64,000 bases of DNA from the NCBI RefSeq assembly GCF_965363235.1, contig NC_134845.1, positions 66,679,261-66,743,260 of the forward strand. The letters are read 5' to 3'. The translations under genes were made by a program, and so were the position numbers. The notes under the pieces were generated by a model. The model saw only the letters and a program-made list of their open reading frames with translations, had not been told where the DNA came from and did no database searches. Below, in pieces: positions 1 through 12,397 of the stretch (positions are counted from its first letter, which is position 1; every line of letters begins with the position of its first letter). The stretch is from Mytilus galloprovincialis. Taxonomy: Eukaryota > Mollusca > Bivalvia > Mytilida > Mytilidae.

Positions 1-468
1 TTCATCATGTTTGAGGTTGAATTTAACCAATAACCTGGTTAAGAGTAAAACTTAAAACATGTTTCAACACAAAATAAAACAGATTAACCAAAAATAACTT
101 AAACAAAAACAAAACTTTTAAGCAGATACTGGCAGCTTTGCAACCAAATAGAAATGTGTATTAAAGAAGACAACAAATTAAAACTTGTTATTTAATAATA
201 AATGTAATCCGTTTGTAGGACGAAGAACATGCTTCTAGTTCCCTTTGATATATTCATGTACAAATTTCAAGAATTATTTTCAACTAAACAGAAAAATTTT
301 TATGCGATTTTCTTGGATTTTTTGCATAGGAACCCGAACCAGGTCCAAAATTAATGTCATGGCAAATCAGCTATTTCTGTAAAAAAGCAAGCTCGTGTTA
401 CATTGTGATTGACAATGTTGTTACCCGTGTCTGTTATTATTTATGTAGGACAAACGGACCGTATTCCA

Positions 469-640
469 CTAACTTTTTAAACATAATAAAATTGGGAATG
501 GGAATGGGGAATATGTCAAAGAGACAACAACCCGACCAAAGAGCATAAAACAGCCGGAGGTCACCAAATGGTCTTCAACGCAGCGACTACCAGTCGTTAC
601 TGACATTCCAGCTCCAGATCTAAATTTGTATGTTACAAAA
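469..640 (-). repeat. Dispersed repeat, 'gtctctttgacacattcc' family
   Basis: Contains the reverse complement of the family end (ggaatatgtcaaagagac, then acaacccgaccaaagagc, then a 'cttcaacgcagcgac' block). The same blocks recur at 6355-6450, 21290-21370, 29200-29310 and 58050-58140. The copies are mutually diverged, so this is an old family; the class (SINE or MITE) cannot be settled here. Confidence 0.6.
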
Positions 641-1109
641 TTTCGTATCTCTTGTTGCAGCAATACTACAATTATTGCCATTAAACATTATTTTTTTCCT
701 AAAAATTTCCGACTTTTTATAACTTAAATTTGTAGTAATTTGTCTATGTATAATGTACAAGTACATGTACTTGAAAGTTTAGCACAAGTTGAATGCGATT
801 GATTTATTTAAATATTAAATCAAAAATTTAGATTGTGATCTGCATGACATGCATACTCCCTTACGCAAGACCATAGTGGATAAATTTTCAATAGTACATG
901 CAAATATCAATGCTGTTATTATTCAAAAATTGTGCTTTCTGTCGTTAACATATTTTCAATCATTAAAATCTTTCGTATGTGTATAAGGACTGTTACTGCC
1001 ACAACAGGGCAATGTTTGTGTGTGTTAACCAGTGCCAAAATGTTGCTGCATCGCAATCTTTGTCTATTATGGGATTTACATGAATCATTGCAAAATATAA
1101 AATATAGAA

Positions 1110-1265
1110 AATGTCAAACTCCAAGGTAAAAACGGAAAGTCTCTTATCAAATGGAAAAATTAAAAGCTCAAACACATCAAACGAATAAAAAAACAACTGG
1201 CATATTCCTGACTTGGTACAGGCATTGTCTTAGGTAGAAAATGGTGGATTAAACCTGGTTTAATA
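1110..1265 (+). repeat. Dispersed repeat, 'cctgacttggtacaggcat' family
   Basis: Blocks 'tcaaatggaaaaattaaaag', 'catattcctgacttggtaca' and 'gtagaaaatggtggat' recur in the same order at 49446-49600 and, inverted and diverged, at 28790-28870, 34990-35120 and 52300-52440. It is an interspersed repeat that carries no protein. Confidence 0.6.
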
Positions 1266-1849
1266 GCTAGCTAACCTTTTACTTATTTGACAGTCGCATA
1301 CAATTTCATATTATTGACAGCAATGTGTGAACGAAAACAAATTACAAGTAGGATTAAAATAACAAACACTGCAAATATCAACTTTTTCACGTTGAAAAGG
1401 GGTTTCATAAGTCAAAGACAACAATCAATTTCTCTTAATGTTCATTGTATACATATGAGAAAATAGTTCCTATCAAAAGTGGTTTCGTTTTGTTAACATG
1501 AATGATGAATAATTGATATATGTTAAAATACATGTATATAATAAAATTCTTTATTTGATAATTTTGGCAAAAAGTGTGATTTGCCTATAATAGGTAGAAA
1601 ACGTGCAATTTTCTTGTTCCGAAAGTCTTTGGTTTTAAAGAATTGGGTACATGCTATGTCAAGTTTGTCATTAGGGTATTGGACAGTACAATTATCTATT
1701 TTTTATATGAATTTGTGATCAGTTGATGTGATTTTTTTTCATAATTAAAAAATAAGGCAGTCGTTAAGTGTAGAATTGTTGCACCTGTCCTAAGTAAGAC
1801 CATAAGTCAGAATCTGATCTTCAATAGTTAACTTTGTTGATGTCGTTCA

Positions 1850-2080
1850 TAAGTGTTTCTTGTTTCTTGTTTTTCATATTATAGATGAGACAGTTGGTTT
1901 TCCAGTTTGAATGGTTTTACACTATTAGTTTTGGGGGCCCTTTATAGCTTGCTGTTCGGTGTGAGCCAAGGCTCCGTGTTAAGAACAGTACCTGACCTAT
2001 AATTGTCTACTTTTATAAATTGTGACTTGGATGGAGACTTGTCTCATTGGCACTCATACCACATCTTCTTATATACATCA
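1850..2080 (+). repeat. Dispersed repeat, 'ggcactcataccacatcttc' family
   Basis: Shares the order 'gaatggttttacactattag', 'ccctttatagctt', 'tgtctcattggcactcatac' and 'cacatcttct' with better-preserved relatives at 43030-43280 and 49650-49860. The 3' end is the most conserved part, as expected for a SINE-like element, but no tRNA-like head is recognisable. Confidence 0.6.
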
Positions 2081-2260
2081 TGTACATAGTGACAGGTATA
2101 GGCGACTTATTGCATATAGTCACGGTGAAACCGGTTAAAAAGGGTTTTGAAGTGTCAAGTAGTTAGAAATGACGGTAAAAACTGCATTTTATATAACACA
2201 AAAAAGCCTATTCTTTGAGGCATTCTTATCCAACTTTGGACAATATTCAAGATCTTCCTG

Positions 2261-2345
2261 AAGCTGGGACTATTATACCTGAGACTACTATAACACTGTG
2301 TTATAGTAGTCTCAGATTATACTAACAGTATAATAGTCCCAGCTT
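2261..2345. repeat. Nested perfect hairpin (two 17-bp stems)
   Basis: Outer arms at 2261-2277 and 2329-2345 (AAGCTGGGACTATTATA and its exact complement) enclose inner arms at 2279-2295 and 2299-2315 (CTGAGACTACTATAACA and its exact complement) with a 3-nt loop. Inner and outer arms resemble each other, so the structure looks like an inverted duplication of one terminal motif, probably a minimal foldback or MITE remnant. Confidence 0.75.
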
Positions 2346-2813
2346 GAAGTAAGCCTAGTGATATAAAGGAAAGAGGGTATAAGTTACTAAACAATTGGAA
2401 TGAACGAAACTTTTAAACAAACAGATGATGGAACGGGGGTATTCATTCAATATAGAATATTTATGTGACTTTAAAACTTTAAAATTATTTTTGAATTTTG
2501 GCATCACAGTAAAAAAATATTATTGGTCGAAAAAAGTTATTATACAAACTTTAAAAATTTAGATAACGTAATGTCAAAAGATTATAAACTACCTGCTAAA
2601 AACATCTAAGATTGAGGACTGTCTCTTCATTTTTACACCTTAACATCAAAGAAATCGACCAAGTAATTAGCGATTGTTGATAACATGTTCATTGTATAAA
2701 CATACCTGTCAAGGTACATGTATTTAGCCTTAAGGTAAGTAGTGACAACTTTATGACTGGTGATTACGATAGACAAATTGATTTGATGACGAATTTATTT
2801 TTCAAAATGTTCA

Positions 2814-2912
2814 AGGTGCACCATTTTTTGGTACATGGTGCACCATTTTTGCAAACCCAGGGGATGGTCACCGGCACCGGGTGACCACCCCCTGGATCCG
2901 CCTCTGATATTT
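2814..2912. repeat. MITE-like fragment with GGTGCACCA palindromes
   Basis: Two copies of ggtgcaccattttt lie around 2815-2850, followed by a self-complementary 'ggtcaccggcaccgggtgacc' stretch and a terminal 'ggatccgcctctga'. The GGATCCGCC end is shared with inverted ends near 8311-8440 and 58249-58260, suggesting one MITE family. Confidence 0.45.
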
Positions 2913-2964
2913 CATACATAAATAAACCGCCCTTAGGGAGCTACCATTTGACTTTTATGGGGGG

Positions 2965-3185
2965 GCTAGGATGAAAAATTTTGTCCTGCATTTTTTTTTA
3001 GCTGTAATCTCTGTCCTGCCTTTTTATTTTTCACTCTGTTCGGTCCTGCCTTTTTTTTTTTTTAGTTTATCCTGACTTTTTTTTACCTAAATTGTCGTCC
3101 TTACTTTTTTTTAGCAAGTGTCTCATCCTGCCTTTTTTTTTACTCAAAACTCCTGTCCTGCCTATTTTTTCAAATTTCATCCTAC
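2965..3185. repeat. Degenerate T-rich tandem repeat
   Basis: About seven imperfect units of roughly 30 bp, each containing 'tcctgcctttttttt' with a variable spacer. It has no coding capacity and is a minisatellite-like array. Confidence 0.7.
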
Positions 3186-3252
3186 AGTTGGAAAGCAAGT
3201 CCTTGGAAACGTCCGTTGTCGTCAAGCTTTATCAGCAACAATAGCAGGGGGA
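3184..3252. repeat. Left arm of a 2-kb inverted repeat pair
   Basis: The blocks 'cagttggaaagcaagtc' and 'tttatcagcaacaatag' occur here and, as reverse complements in the same relative order, at 5166-5229 ('ctattgttgctgataaa', 'gacctgctttccaactg'). The arms are about 60 bp and imperfect. The 1.9-kb interior has no recognisable gene, so this may be a non-autonomous DNA element or an old inverted duplication near a promoter. Confidence 0.5.
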
Positions 3253-5165
3253 ATTAATTAGGTGGCGCTACAGTCGTCGGTAACGTCAAAAAGTCCGCCA
3301 AATCAATCGGCTAAAAGATTGACGTTTAAAGTATTTTTTGCAACTTGTCATGCTTTTATTACAATTAAATTTTAAAATTTGTAGGTTTTGTGACCAATAT
3401 AATTTCTTAACGACATACAAACATTACAAAAAATAGCTTGTTATTGCTATTCCTTTATCCTGTCCGTTCTTAAAAAAAATAGCCATCTTTTTTGTTCGCC
3501 AAAAAAATCGATTTTTCCTTATTTGACGTTTGCGTATCCAAATACAGAAAAGAACGGTTATAATCTTAAATGAAACCGGGAAACCTATTTCAAATTTATA
3601 CACTGTTTTGAAGCCATCATTTTTTACTTTTATACATCAATTTTAGTGACTACCAGCCATGTCAATTTTTACCTGGTTTTAGCTACGTTTCTACTTCAAA
3701 ACAGTAAAGTTTAGCTTCTTTTCATTGTACCTGTTTCAAAGTGCTCTAAAATACTGATTTTATTAAAGACATGAATGAAATTTTGATTAAAAGTTGTGGA
3801 TTTTCACAATTCCATACGATACTTGTATTTTAAAGTAACTAAAACCCCTTTTGATCCCCTACACAAATTGACGGTGACATTGTTTTCTTTTTTCAACATA
3901 CGTCATGTAACGTTTATAACAAAATATGTGTCAGGGTCATGTGCATAGTAAAAATTTACACATTGGAAAAGTGAAACAACAAACAAAGATCTTCTTTTTT
4001 GCGTTTAAAGCTAAACGTCTTGGAAAATTCTGACAGATCTGACAAATTATTGATAGCCTACTGTATGGATGGACAAAAGCACAAAAATAGCAATAGAAAA
4101 TGCATTGCAAAGAAAATTATGTAGGAAAAAAACATAATTTATGAAAAAAGAAAATGAAGGTCAGTTAATAAAATCTTGCTTATATTATTATCTCTTTACT
4201 TAGTAAGCTATATTTCCATTCTCAATTTTATAGTAATAATTAAGAGCAAAAACTAGCTTAGCACTTGAACCAAGTCAGCCAAACAAGAAGTTTATTCATA
4301 GAGATGTGTTCTTACAAAATTGAATTTATTCAAATGGCAAATTCTTGTCAAATTTAAGCATCTTTGATCATTATTGAAGTAAAATGCACTATAAACTATG
4401 TTTTATTGCATTAAATATAATCAGAAGTGTTTAAAAAAATTCTGCTAGGAATGATCCCACATATAAAAATTACATGTAGTATATTTCATCCGCCAGATCT
4501 AATTTCTTTCAATATAGCTAGGTTTTTAATTTTACATGTAGGTGTCATTATCCACATTTCTGAATTGTGTTTTTTTACTGCAGTAATATTTTGTCTTTTA
4601 ATATTTACATTTAGTCCTTCTCTGAAAAATAGGGGGAAGTATCTCTTCTTTATATTATCATAACATGGTTATAAATCGAGTTTCGTTTATTTTCTTTCTA
4701 ATTTTTATAATGTAAAATCCTTTTTTAATTTTTATGCATTGTGTTGGGTTTTTATTTTTGACTGGTGATATTAAGGGGAGATAACCACTTGCACAAATCG
4801 GCATAAAAACCACCGCTTCGGTTTGAAATCAATTTGACGTTTGCGTATCCAACATTCTATTGCCGAGATATTCATATCGAGTGTTTGTCTTAATGAGATG
4901 CTTTATTAAATTTAAATTCAGCCCATCATTTTTAGTTTCCTCGTAAATATTTAGATTTTTCGTTCGGGAGACTTGACACTTTTCACCCAAACTCCAAGTT
5001 TGCAGATAAAATAAAGAATAAAGGACTTTGATTTGATGTGTGAGCTTTGACGAGAATAAACTATGGATACTCAAGATTAGTTAGGTCAATAAGTTTTTAT
5101 TACGACAATAGTATTCAGTGAGTTAAAATGAGGTTTGTCTCGTCCGTTTTTTTACTGAATTTTCA

Positions 5166-5229
5166 CGGTCACGTGACTCTATTGTTGCTGATAAACTTGG
5201 GGTCAAACCGTGACCTGCTTTCCAACTGC
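5166..5229. repeat. Right arm of the 2-kb inverted repeat pair
   Basis: Reverse-complement match to 3184-3252. It lies just upstream of the putative first exon at 5297 and includes a CACGTG-type box (gtcacgtgac), so it could also overlap a promoter. Confidence 0.5.
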
Positions 5230-5296
5230 TATTGTTGTTGAAAGCTATTTATATATTTTTGTGACGACATACAATTCATGGAAAACACCCTACAGC

Positions 5297-5344
5297 ATGG
5301 CCGCGAAGGATAACATCAGCACATCCAACCTTGCAAAGCCCTTG
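5297..5344 (+). CDS. Possible first coding exon of an unidentified gene
   Basis: An ATG in good context (acagcATGGCC) opens 16 codons, MAAKDNISTSNLAKPL, ending exactly at a strong donor (TTG|GTAAGA). The surrounding 150 bp is more GC/CpG rich than the neighbourhood and upstream DNA has an E-box-like CACGTG. A short out-of-frame uORF (ATG at 5279) overlaps it. I found no convincing downstream exon on the plus strand in this window, and I do not recognise the peptide, so the gene is unnamed and the call is tentative. Confidence 0.35.
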
Positions 5345-6224
5345 GTAAGATTTTATTACAACACAGACTGCAACCTGATACTCTTGAGTATTTATCGTTC
5401 ATGCATGTCTGTGCTACGAACGAGTTTATAATTATACACTAAATGTCAATGTGTGTGCTGACTGGGACCACTCGAACAGTCGTATGTATATACGCTATAA
5501 ATACATGTTGGGGTTGATGTGCAGTACTATCTTTAACTTTATAAATACTTAATATGGAAAAGTGCTATGACGCCGAAACATTTCCTTCATTTAAGATAAA
5601 ACTGTTGTATCTATCTTAATAAAGGAGTTTACACCTTGATATCCTTTTTATTTTACACCTTGATATGTGTGAAAGAAAGGGGAGGGGAGGAGAAACACAA
5701 AATGATGTACACATTCAAACAAAAACAAAGAAGGCGTATATATAAAAGATGCCATTTTTTACATAGGTACTGTACACAGTCAAAACGGTCAAAATGATTT
5801 ATTATCGATTTAAAAAAAAATGCATATATCTTAGACAATACAGATCAGTAAAAAATGGGACACGTTCTTATGAACAGTAATTTCGTTTAACTAGTATTTC
5901 ACTATGATCTAAAACAAAATCATTTAAGAAAAAAAATGTTGTCACGGAAGATACCAAGTGGCTATCTAAACCTGTTTTTATGTTGTTAGTTTTGAACAAA
6001 ACCATGTCAAGACCAAAAACACCGAACATTCAATTTTTTTGCAAAACAATAGACAGTTAAACAATAGATTCAGCAACAATGAAAGGAGGTCACAATGAGG
6101 CAGCAACTGGTGAACCCAATGACATAAATTACCAAAAGTAGACATCATCATGATTAAGATTTTTATCATGTAGACTAAAACAAAAAGTGAAGATAAAAGT
6201 ATCAAAATGTCAACATTACACAAA

Positions 6225-6480
6225 TAAGGAGATGCGGTATGAATACCAATGAGACAACTATCCACCCAAGTTCAAATGAATTGGATTTGAGCAAATATAG
6301 GAAACTGTGGCCTTCAACAATAAGAAAAATCCATGCATGGTTTGGATAGAGAATACAAACAGGGAATGTGTCAAAGAGACACCAACCCAACCAAAGAGCA
6401 TGGAACAGCCCAATGCCACCAATGGGTCGTGTCTTCAACGCAGCGAGATAATCTTGCACCAGAAGCAGGATTCCACTTGC
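6225..6480 (-). repeat. Two abutting dispersed repeat fragments
   Basis: The left part has 'gcggtatgaataccaatgag' plus 'acaactatccacccaagt'; the right part has 'gggaatgtgtcaaagagaca', 'caaccaaagagcat' and 'gtcttcaacgcagcgag'. Both are reverse complements of families found elsewhere in the window. Confidence 0.55.
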
Positions 6481-8310
6481 ACCAGGACAATAATTTCTAC
6501 AATATATTTCTATGATGGGTTTTTTTCAAACAATTTGTTTTTCATATATGCTATGCTGGTGACCATAAATTAATATGATTTTAATATTAACTTTCTTTTG
6601 TAGACAAACCAATGGTCAATCTGGACCCAGATTATTTTGTGTAAAATGTGAAGAATTAAAAAAAAATATGTTATAATCAGGATTTTCATTGTATCATAAA
6701 TATGCTTCAATTCTATAAGAACAAGATTCAAACTGAAAGATTTTTTTTAATTACTGAAGCATCAATCAGTTTGAATAAATCACAGTACCAAAAATGTTGG
6801 ATTAACATTATTTTGACAGCAACCACAAAGTGAAATAGGTACACGGACGTATATTTAGTAAATAAAACTAAAATCAAGAAACACATTGTTGTTAGATATG
6901 TCAGGGAAATTAGATTTGTATTATAATAACAAATTAAAAATTATATACAATGTAAACAATTAGACATTTAGTTTTCACGTTTGAACTGTATCCCATTTTC
7001 ATGTTGCACACTTTTATAGTTGACTCTTTGGTAGGGAGTTTTCTCAATATTGAATGCCATGCAGTGATGACATTTGTGTATATCCATGTCATTTAAACTC
7101 TGCTAGGTTGTTGCCTCGATATTAATCATACCAATTTCTGTATTTTTATATTAAGGTTTCCAGGAGAAGTTATTGTTCTTGTGAAGCTATCCTTTATTGC
7201 ATGGTAAATTAATACATGCTGGATATTATACAAGTTGGATAAGTAGAATACACCGTTTAGTTATTATTTCTTTTTACAAGTCACCATGCAGTACCGGATA
7301 AATCCCATTCAATCTTTTCCGTGTGCATGATTCAAACATGCATTCAAAGAGTACATATATAATACATTGAGTTTCATAAATGACGACTAAGTAAAGTTCT
7401 GTATGTCTCTATAGACACGGGGTACACTGGCAAATTTGTATTGTGTGAAGGTTGGTTCCTAAATATTTTCTTCCATAAGGAAAAAAGGCGATTATTGGTG
7501 TAACAGCTAAAAAAACATTCAGACTATTCTGTCGTTTGCAGTTTTAAGATCAGTTAATTCTGTAAACGAAAATTGAGTTGGCTCATTGTGTGATCTCACT
7601 GATCTCACAGTTATAGTTAAGGAAGATTTTCTACATTGCAATCTTAGTATTTGTATGAGATGTTTTTTTCTACATAGACGTAACTTGATGTGGGCTTTTT
7701 TGTAAGGTAAGTGCATCAGATATCTTAAAGAATATACAGAAAGGACAGCATACATTATAACAGGAATTTACAGAAATGAGAATAATGAGACAAAGCTAAG
7801 AAAAACGGATAAAAAAATAAAGAATAGAGACTAACGGAAATACAATATACTGACAGCTGGTTGCTTAATGTTCAATTGCAAATATTTCATGCCTGTTTAG
7901 GACTATATGATACAACATATTAAAAGAATAGCGAAAAGTGGTGTGCTATACTATGAAAAATAGAAATGCTATATAATATGAAAATAGATAATAATGGAAT
8001 TTTATAGTATGAAGATAAGAGAATAAAGTGGTAAAGTGTGCAATACTATAAGAATATATAGGTTGTTTGGTTATCGCCGTCTTGCGGTAAAAAATGGTAA
8101 TGTTAAGGACGGAAAATAAATTAACAATAAATGTACTAAAAAGGAGGTCATGAGTATAGCCCGTTCGGGGTACAGGTCGGAGAAATTATGAATCACTATA
8201 AAAAAAAATAGGGTATACTGTATTGGGGCAGAAATCTAGATTCAAGTACGATGGTCCACCTACGGACCCCTCTTTTAGCGCACAGAGAGCGTGGTATCCT
8301 CTATACATGA

Positions 8311-8440
8311 ACAGTAGCGGATCCAGAACATGTTATTAGCCTAGGGAGAGGAGGATACACAACACTCACTCATGTCAGTGTTTCCCTATATAATCCAAAT
8401 TTTATCCTACGAAAAAAGGGGCCGGATCCGCCTATGACGA
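8311..8440. mobile_element. Short MITE with GGATCCGCC-type inverted ends
   Basis: The left end 'cagtagcggatcc' and the right end 'ggatccgcctatg' are inverted relative to each other around about 125 bp of non-coding sequence. Similar single ends occur near 2900 and 58250. It is too short to encode a transposase and would be non-autonomous. Confidence 0.5.
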
Positions 8441-10639
8441 GTGCTATAAGATTTATATAGGTCCGTAACGAGGCAGGTGTTTGGAAGAACCAGCTAGGGG
8501 TGACACCCCTGTCAGAGAATTGTAATATTATATATGGGTCGAATAATTTTACATCCGTTATTGTAACGAAAAAACATCAGACATGTATCCATTTACAGAA
8601 CCTGTTCATGTTTGAAGATAAAAAGGCGGGAGTCCGGACAATTATTTTTTTTTTTTAATTCAAAACTGATTTAAACTAGATAAGTTGTAATCAAGATAGA
8701 TAAAAATCATGACAAAAAAAGATTTCAACTTATATAAAAGTACTTTTCATCGATTGATTGATTGATTGTTGGTTGCTTCACGCCGCATTAGCACAAAAAG
8801 GCTATATATATCGCGGCGATCTTTTCATCGACGAAAACAATGTCCAAAATCTGAATATTTTTAACATGTACATTTTGTACATAAGTACGGCCAATTAAAG
8901 ATTAATTTTTACTATAGATATTAATTTTGTTTATGTTTATAAATCACTCAGACAAGAACTCTGAGTACAGGAATATGTGTGAAATGGTTTTGAAGCAGTT
9001 TTATTTATTTGACATCATGTTAAATTGCCCATCAGTAAGTTTGCCAACATAAGGTGTCGTGAGCAACAAGAATGTCATGTACATAAACGATAAACTTCTA
9101 ATTTTTTCATTATACCGGGGATAACGGAAGTGCTATTTATAGATTATTCTATATTTAATTATTAAAATTTTGTTTCGCCCGGCCTATAATTATCTGACCA
9201 GTCTGGTTAATCACCCCAGACGTTACATTTAAATATGCGTCTGGGTAATCGAGACTAACATGTAACAGGTAACAAGTACTTTTGGTATCGGTATATGTAT
9301 GCGTCGATCCGGAACGTGTTAATAATGGGTAATATCAATTCTAAGTAGTAATTGTGTGGAAAACAAAAGGACCTGGAATGGTGTAATTTTCAATCAACAC
9401 CAATATTGTCCTACTATTTATAAGTTATATGTAAAGTTAAATTCTTTGATTATTCGATCGTGTATAACATTTCTTTATAAATTTACCCTTCAAAAACCAT
9501 CTTTAGAATCATATGTTGAGTGGTGGATAATTATAATAGTTACACTGAACCCGGATTAAAAAAACCTTCGTGATTTATTTTGGTAGATACAAAACAAAAA
9601 AGGAATTTTCAACCTCAGGATAACGTGTACTGACGGAATCAAACCACTGTTATCATGGTTACAGAGAAAAAGTAATTCTGTCATAAGCCACACCAATTTA
9701 ATTTCTTGTTCTACGGATTTTTGGACTCCAAAATTTGGGGCGAGCGTGCGATTTGAAAATTTTAATAAAAAAATATTTAATTTGCAAATTTTTGAAGCGA
9801 AGCTTGAAAAGTAAAGGCGAGCGATTATAATTTTTTTTTCTAAACATAAAATAGTAGGTTTTGACAATATTAAAGCTTGATTTATCACTTGTACTTTGAC
9901 ATTTCTTTAATTTCTGAAGTATTTTTTCCCTGTTCACCAAGAAATAATTAAATCTGGTCTATGTATGTGTGACTGACAATGAGACAATTCTCCATCCAAG
10001 TCATAATCAGTTTGGGGACAACCCCTTAATGTTATAAATATCCCTTTTACATGTTTTATGAGGGATCAATATAAGTTATAATATATTTGTTTGTACAAAA
10101 GGGCTCATATTTTCTCAAAGAACTATATATCTATCTGGTATAAAAAGTCAATTCCTGTCTTTATACAAACTGTCATTGGAAGAATTCTTGCAAACTCATT
10201 AAATTTAAGGAAATACATACATGCATTTGAGTTTTGAAAAGGGGCAGGAGTCATTCTCAAATGACATAATATATACCTGTATTAAAAAATGAACAAGGTA
10301 AAATCTCACATGTGTATTGAGACTATAAAGCTAGGTAATAATTGCATTACATAATTTAACTTAATCTTAATAAACATGATCATGATGGTGCAGTACATCA
10401 GTTACAAATTCAAACTTATGGCTTAAGTTTTTCAATAACACATACATGTATATAGTTGCTTACTTAATTATGTATGATGATAACATTAATTATTGATTAA
10501 AACACGAAGTTCTATGAATCATTTGTACTTACAAAATTACATAATGATTATCCCATATTATTGAACCAAAATGCCTCCTTGATCTCTTATATGTGAAATG
10601 CATTTCCAAACACATACAACATGACCTAGCCACAATTTC

Positions 10640-11035
10640 AAATTGTTAGCATGCAGGAAGTGCCAACTAGGCATTCCCAGTCAATATTGTGTAATTCCTG
10701 CAATGTTCTGGCAAACATATAGAATGGTCAAAGTTTTCTGCAATCTTGCGGCAAACATTCTTTATTATTTTAAACTTTCTGCAATCTTGCGGCAAACATA
10801 TAGAATGGTCAAAGTTTTCTGCAATCTTGCGGCAAACATTCTTTATTATTTTAAACTTTCTGGCAATCTTACGGCAAACATTGATGTTTCTGCAAACTTG
10901 CCGCAAGCTTGCAGCAATGTTTGTCGGAAGTTTGCAGCTAGCGGCAAACATCTGTAAACACTATTTTCTATGTTCCTGCAAACTTTTTGGTTTGCCGCAA
11001 GCTTACAGCAAGTTTGCGGCAAACAATTCAGTTTC
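10640..11035. repeat. GCGGCAAAC minisatellite with 81-bp units
   Basis: Units starting 'atagaatggtcaaag' at 10719 and 10800 repeat with an 81-bp period, each made of two half-units ending in 'tgcaatcttgcggcaaacat'. Towards 11035 the motif continues irregularly and forms inverted copies, e.g. gtttgccgcaa ... ttgcggcaaac around 10990-11025, able to fold back. The open frames across it are by-products of the repeat. Confidence 0.8.
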
Positions 11036-11842
11036 ATATTAAAGGGATACTACCTGAAAGTGAAGTTAGTGTACAGGAATATATTTTTTCTGAGACAAGT
11101 TCGTGCGTGGATGAACAATAAATGACGGGGAATAAAACCTCACCGTATTAACTATTATATTACATGTATTGTAGTGATACAGTATAAATTATATTAACTT
11201 GTGTATATAACAGTTGCATGTATAGATAGTTTTCATCCATTTTTATATCATTCTTTTCTACTATAGATTCTAATAATAGTGCAGTGCAAGTGCATGGTGG
11301 ACAACCTCCTGTAATAGTTCGATTTTTCCAATAGATTGGAGTTGAGTAGGTATTCATATTTTCCTGCAAAATATTCTTGATATATTTCTCAGCATGCGTT
11401 AACACAATGTTTCTCATGTTTCTGTACGTGTACATCGATATTAATGATTTTTTTACGTTATATATATTTCTAACGACAAAACATTTTCATAATTATTAAT
11501 TTATGTTCTAATAAAAGAAAATGTGTATGAGTATTCATTGAAGAAATGAATTTCTAATAACAAGCGATAAGGAATGTTATTTTGCACTCGATAATGTCCG
11601 CGTATGTATAGATCAGTTACCAGTCAAAAACGAAAGTTACGTACAATACAAGTAGAAATCTCTCTGGCAACAATACATCGGAATGCCCTCTAGGACAATG
11701 CAAAGTAGAAAAAATGTGTTGTTATGTACTAAACCAACTCAAAAGATAGAATTTTAACGTGCTACATGTAGCTCACACGCCGCATAAAGACACATCACGT
11801 TATTAATGTCGTGTCGACTTGTCTTTGATTTTTCTCCTATAC
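11036..11842. other. Non-coding spacer
   Basis: AT-rich sequence between the minisatellite and the possible exon. I see no exon, RNA gene or clear repeat in it. Confidence 0.4.
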
Positions 11843-12041
11843 CTGTGCATTCAGAAAAAAACTGACCATATTTTAAGAAGTCAAATGGGTGACTCGGTAC
11901 CGATATATCGTAATCCAAAGGACTGTGTTCGTCATCCACCAACATTCGTCTATGCAGTATGTTAATGTACGCATCCCTGTCTGACCGGAACTCATAAGAG
12001 TGCGCCTGTATGACATAGAGATTGCAAGAAGACAATGCCCC
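11843..12041 (-). CDS. Possible internal exon of an unrecognised gene
   Basis: On the minus strand an acceptor-like site (ttaatctatag) precedes an open stretch of about 66 codons that reaches a donor (TGCACAG|GTATAGG). The peptide has balanced, non-repetitive composition (for example HSYEFRSDRDAYINILHRRM and PSHPFDFLKYGQFFSECTG), unlike random AT-rich frames. The frame stays open past the donor to a stop at 11754. I do not recognise a domain. It lies immediately outside the left end of the 12358-18525 element, so it would belong to a host gene or an older insertion. Confidence 0.3.
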
Positions 12042-12351
12042 CTATAGATTAAAGAACCAATATATTTTGTATGGGTCAGAAGGCATGGTCTATTGCCAGA
12101 CAACAATCCAACAAACCCTAATTTTTCCAGTTGCGTTTCGTATTCTAGCCTTTCACTTTGATCAATCCACTTTACCGAACCTATACATTTATGTAATATA
12201 TAATATTATATTATGATAGTTATGTGGTGTTCAATGTGTCATTTGCTTTTTCATTTTTCCCTGACTTGGTGTTTATTCCATTTTATACTTTAGAATCACT
12301 ACTGTAACTGTTATCATGTGAGTTATTTTATTCTCTGCTTAAGGTTTGTTG

Positions 12352-12357
12352 TATAAT
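12352..12357. repeat. Left target-site duplication TATAAT
   Basis: TATAAT directly precedes the terminal inverted repeat at 12358 and is repeated exactly at 18526-18531 directly after the opposite terminal repeat. Confidence 0.75.
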
Positions 12358-12369
12358 GAGGGGCCTGAT

Positions 12370-12392
12370 GGGGGGGGGGGGGGGGGGGGGGG
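12370..12392. repeat. Poly-G tract inside the left terminal region
   Basis: An uninterrupted run of 23 G directly follows the left TIR. The right end has no equivalent run at the corresponding place, so the tract expanded after insertion or is an assembly-sensitive homopolymer. Confidence 0.8.
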
Positions 12393-12397
12393 TGTCT

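Larger units (their letters stand above)
1..5200. other. Repeat-rich non-coding region
   Basis: No convincing exon is visible in either strand over this stretch. It holds short dispersed bivalve repeats, a nested hairpin, a T-rich tandem array and one half of an inverted repeat pair, listed separately. Open frames are short, AT-biased and lack domain signatures. Confidence 0.6.
5345..10600. other. Non-coding region with dispersed repeat fragments
   Basis: No supported exon is seen. Contents include a hybrid repeat near 6225-6480, a GGATCCGCC MITE at 8311-8440 and a short 'gagacaattctccatccaagtc' repeat piece near 9970-10010. Apart from these it is AT-rich sequence without evident function. 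Confidence 0.5.

Noticed and set aside
10643..11042. Several overlapping frames on both strands
   Set aside because: They are produced by the GCGGCAAAC minisatellite, which lacks stops in several frames.
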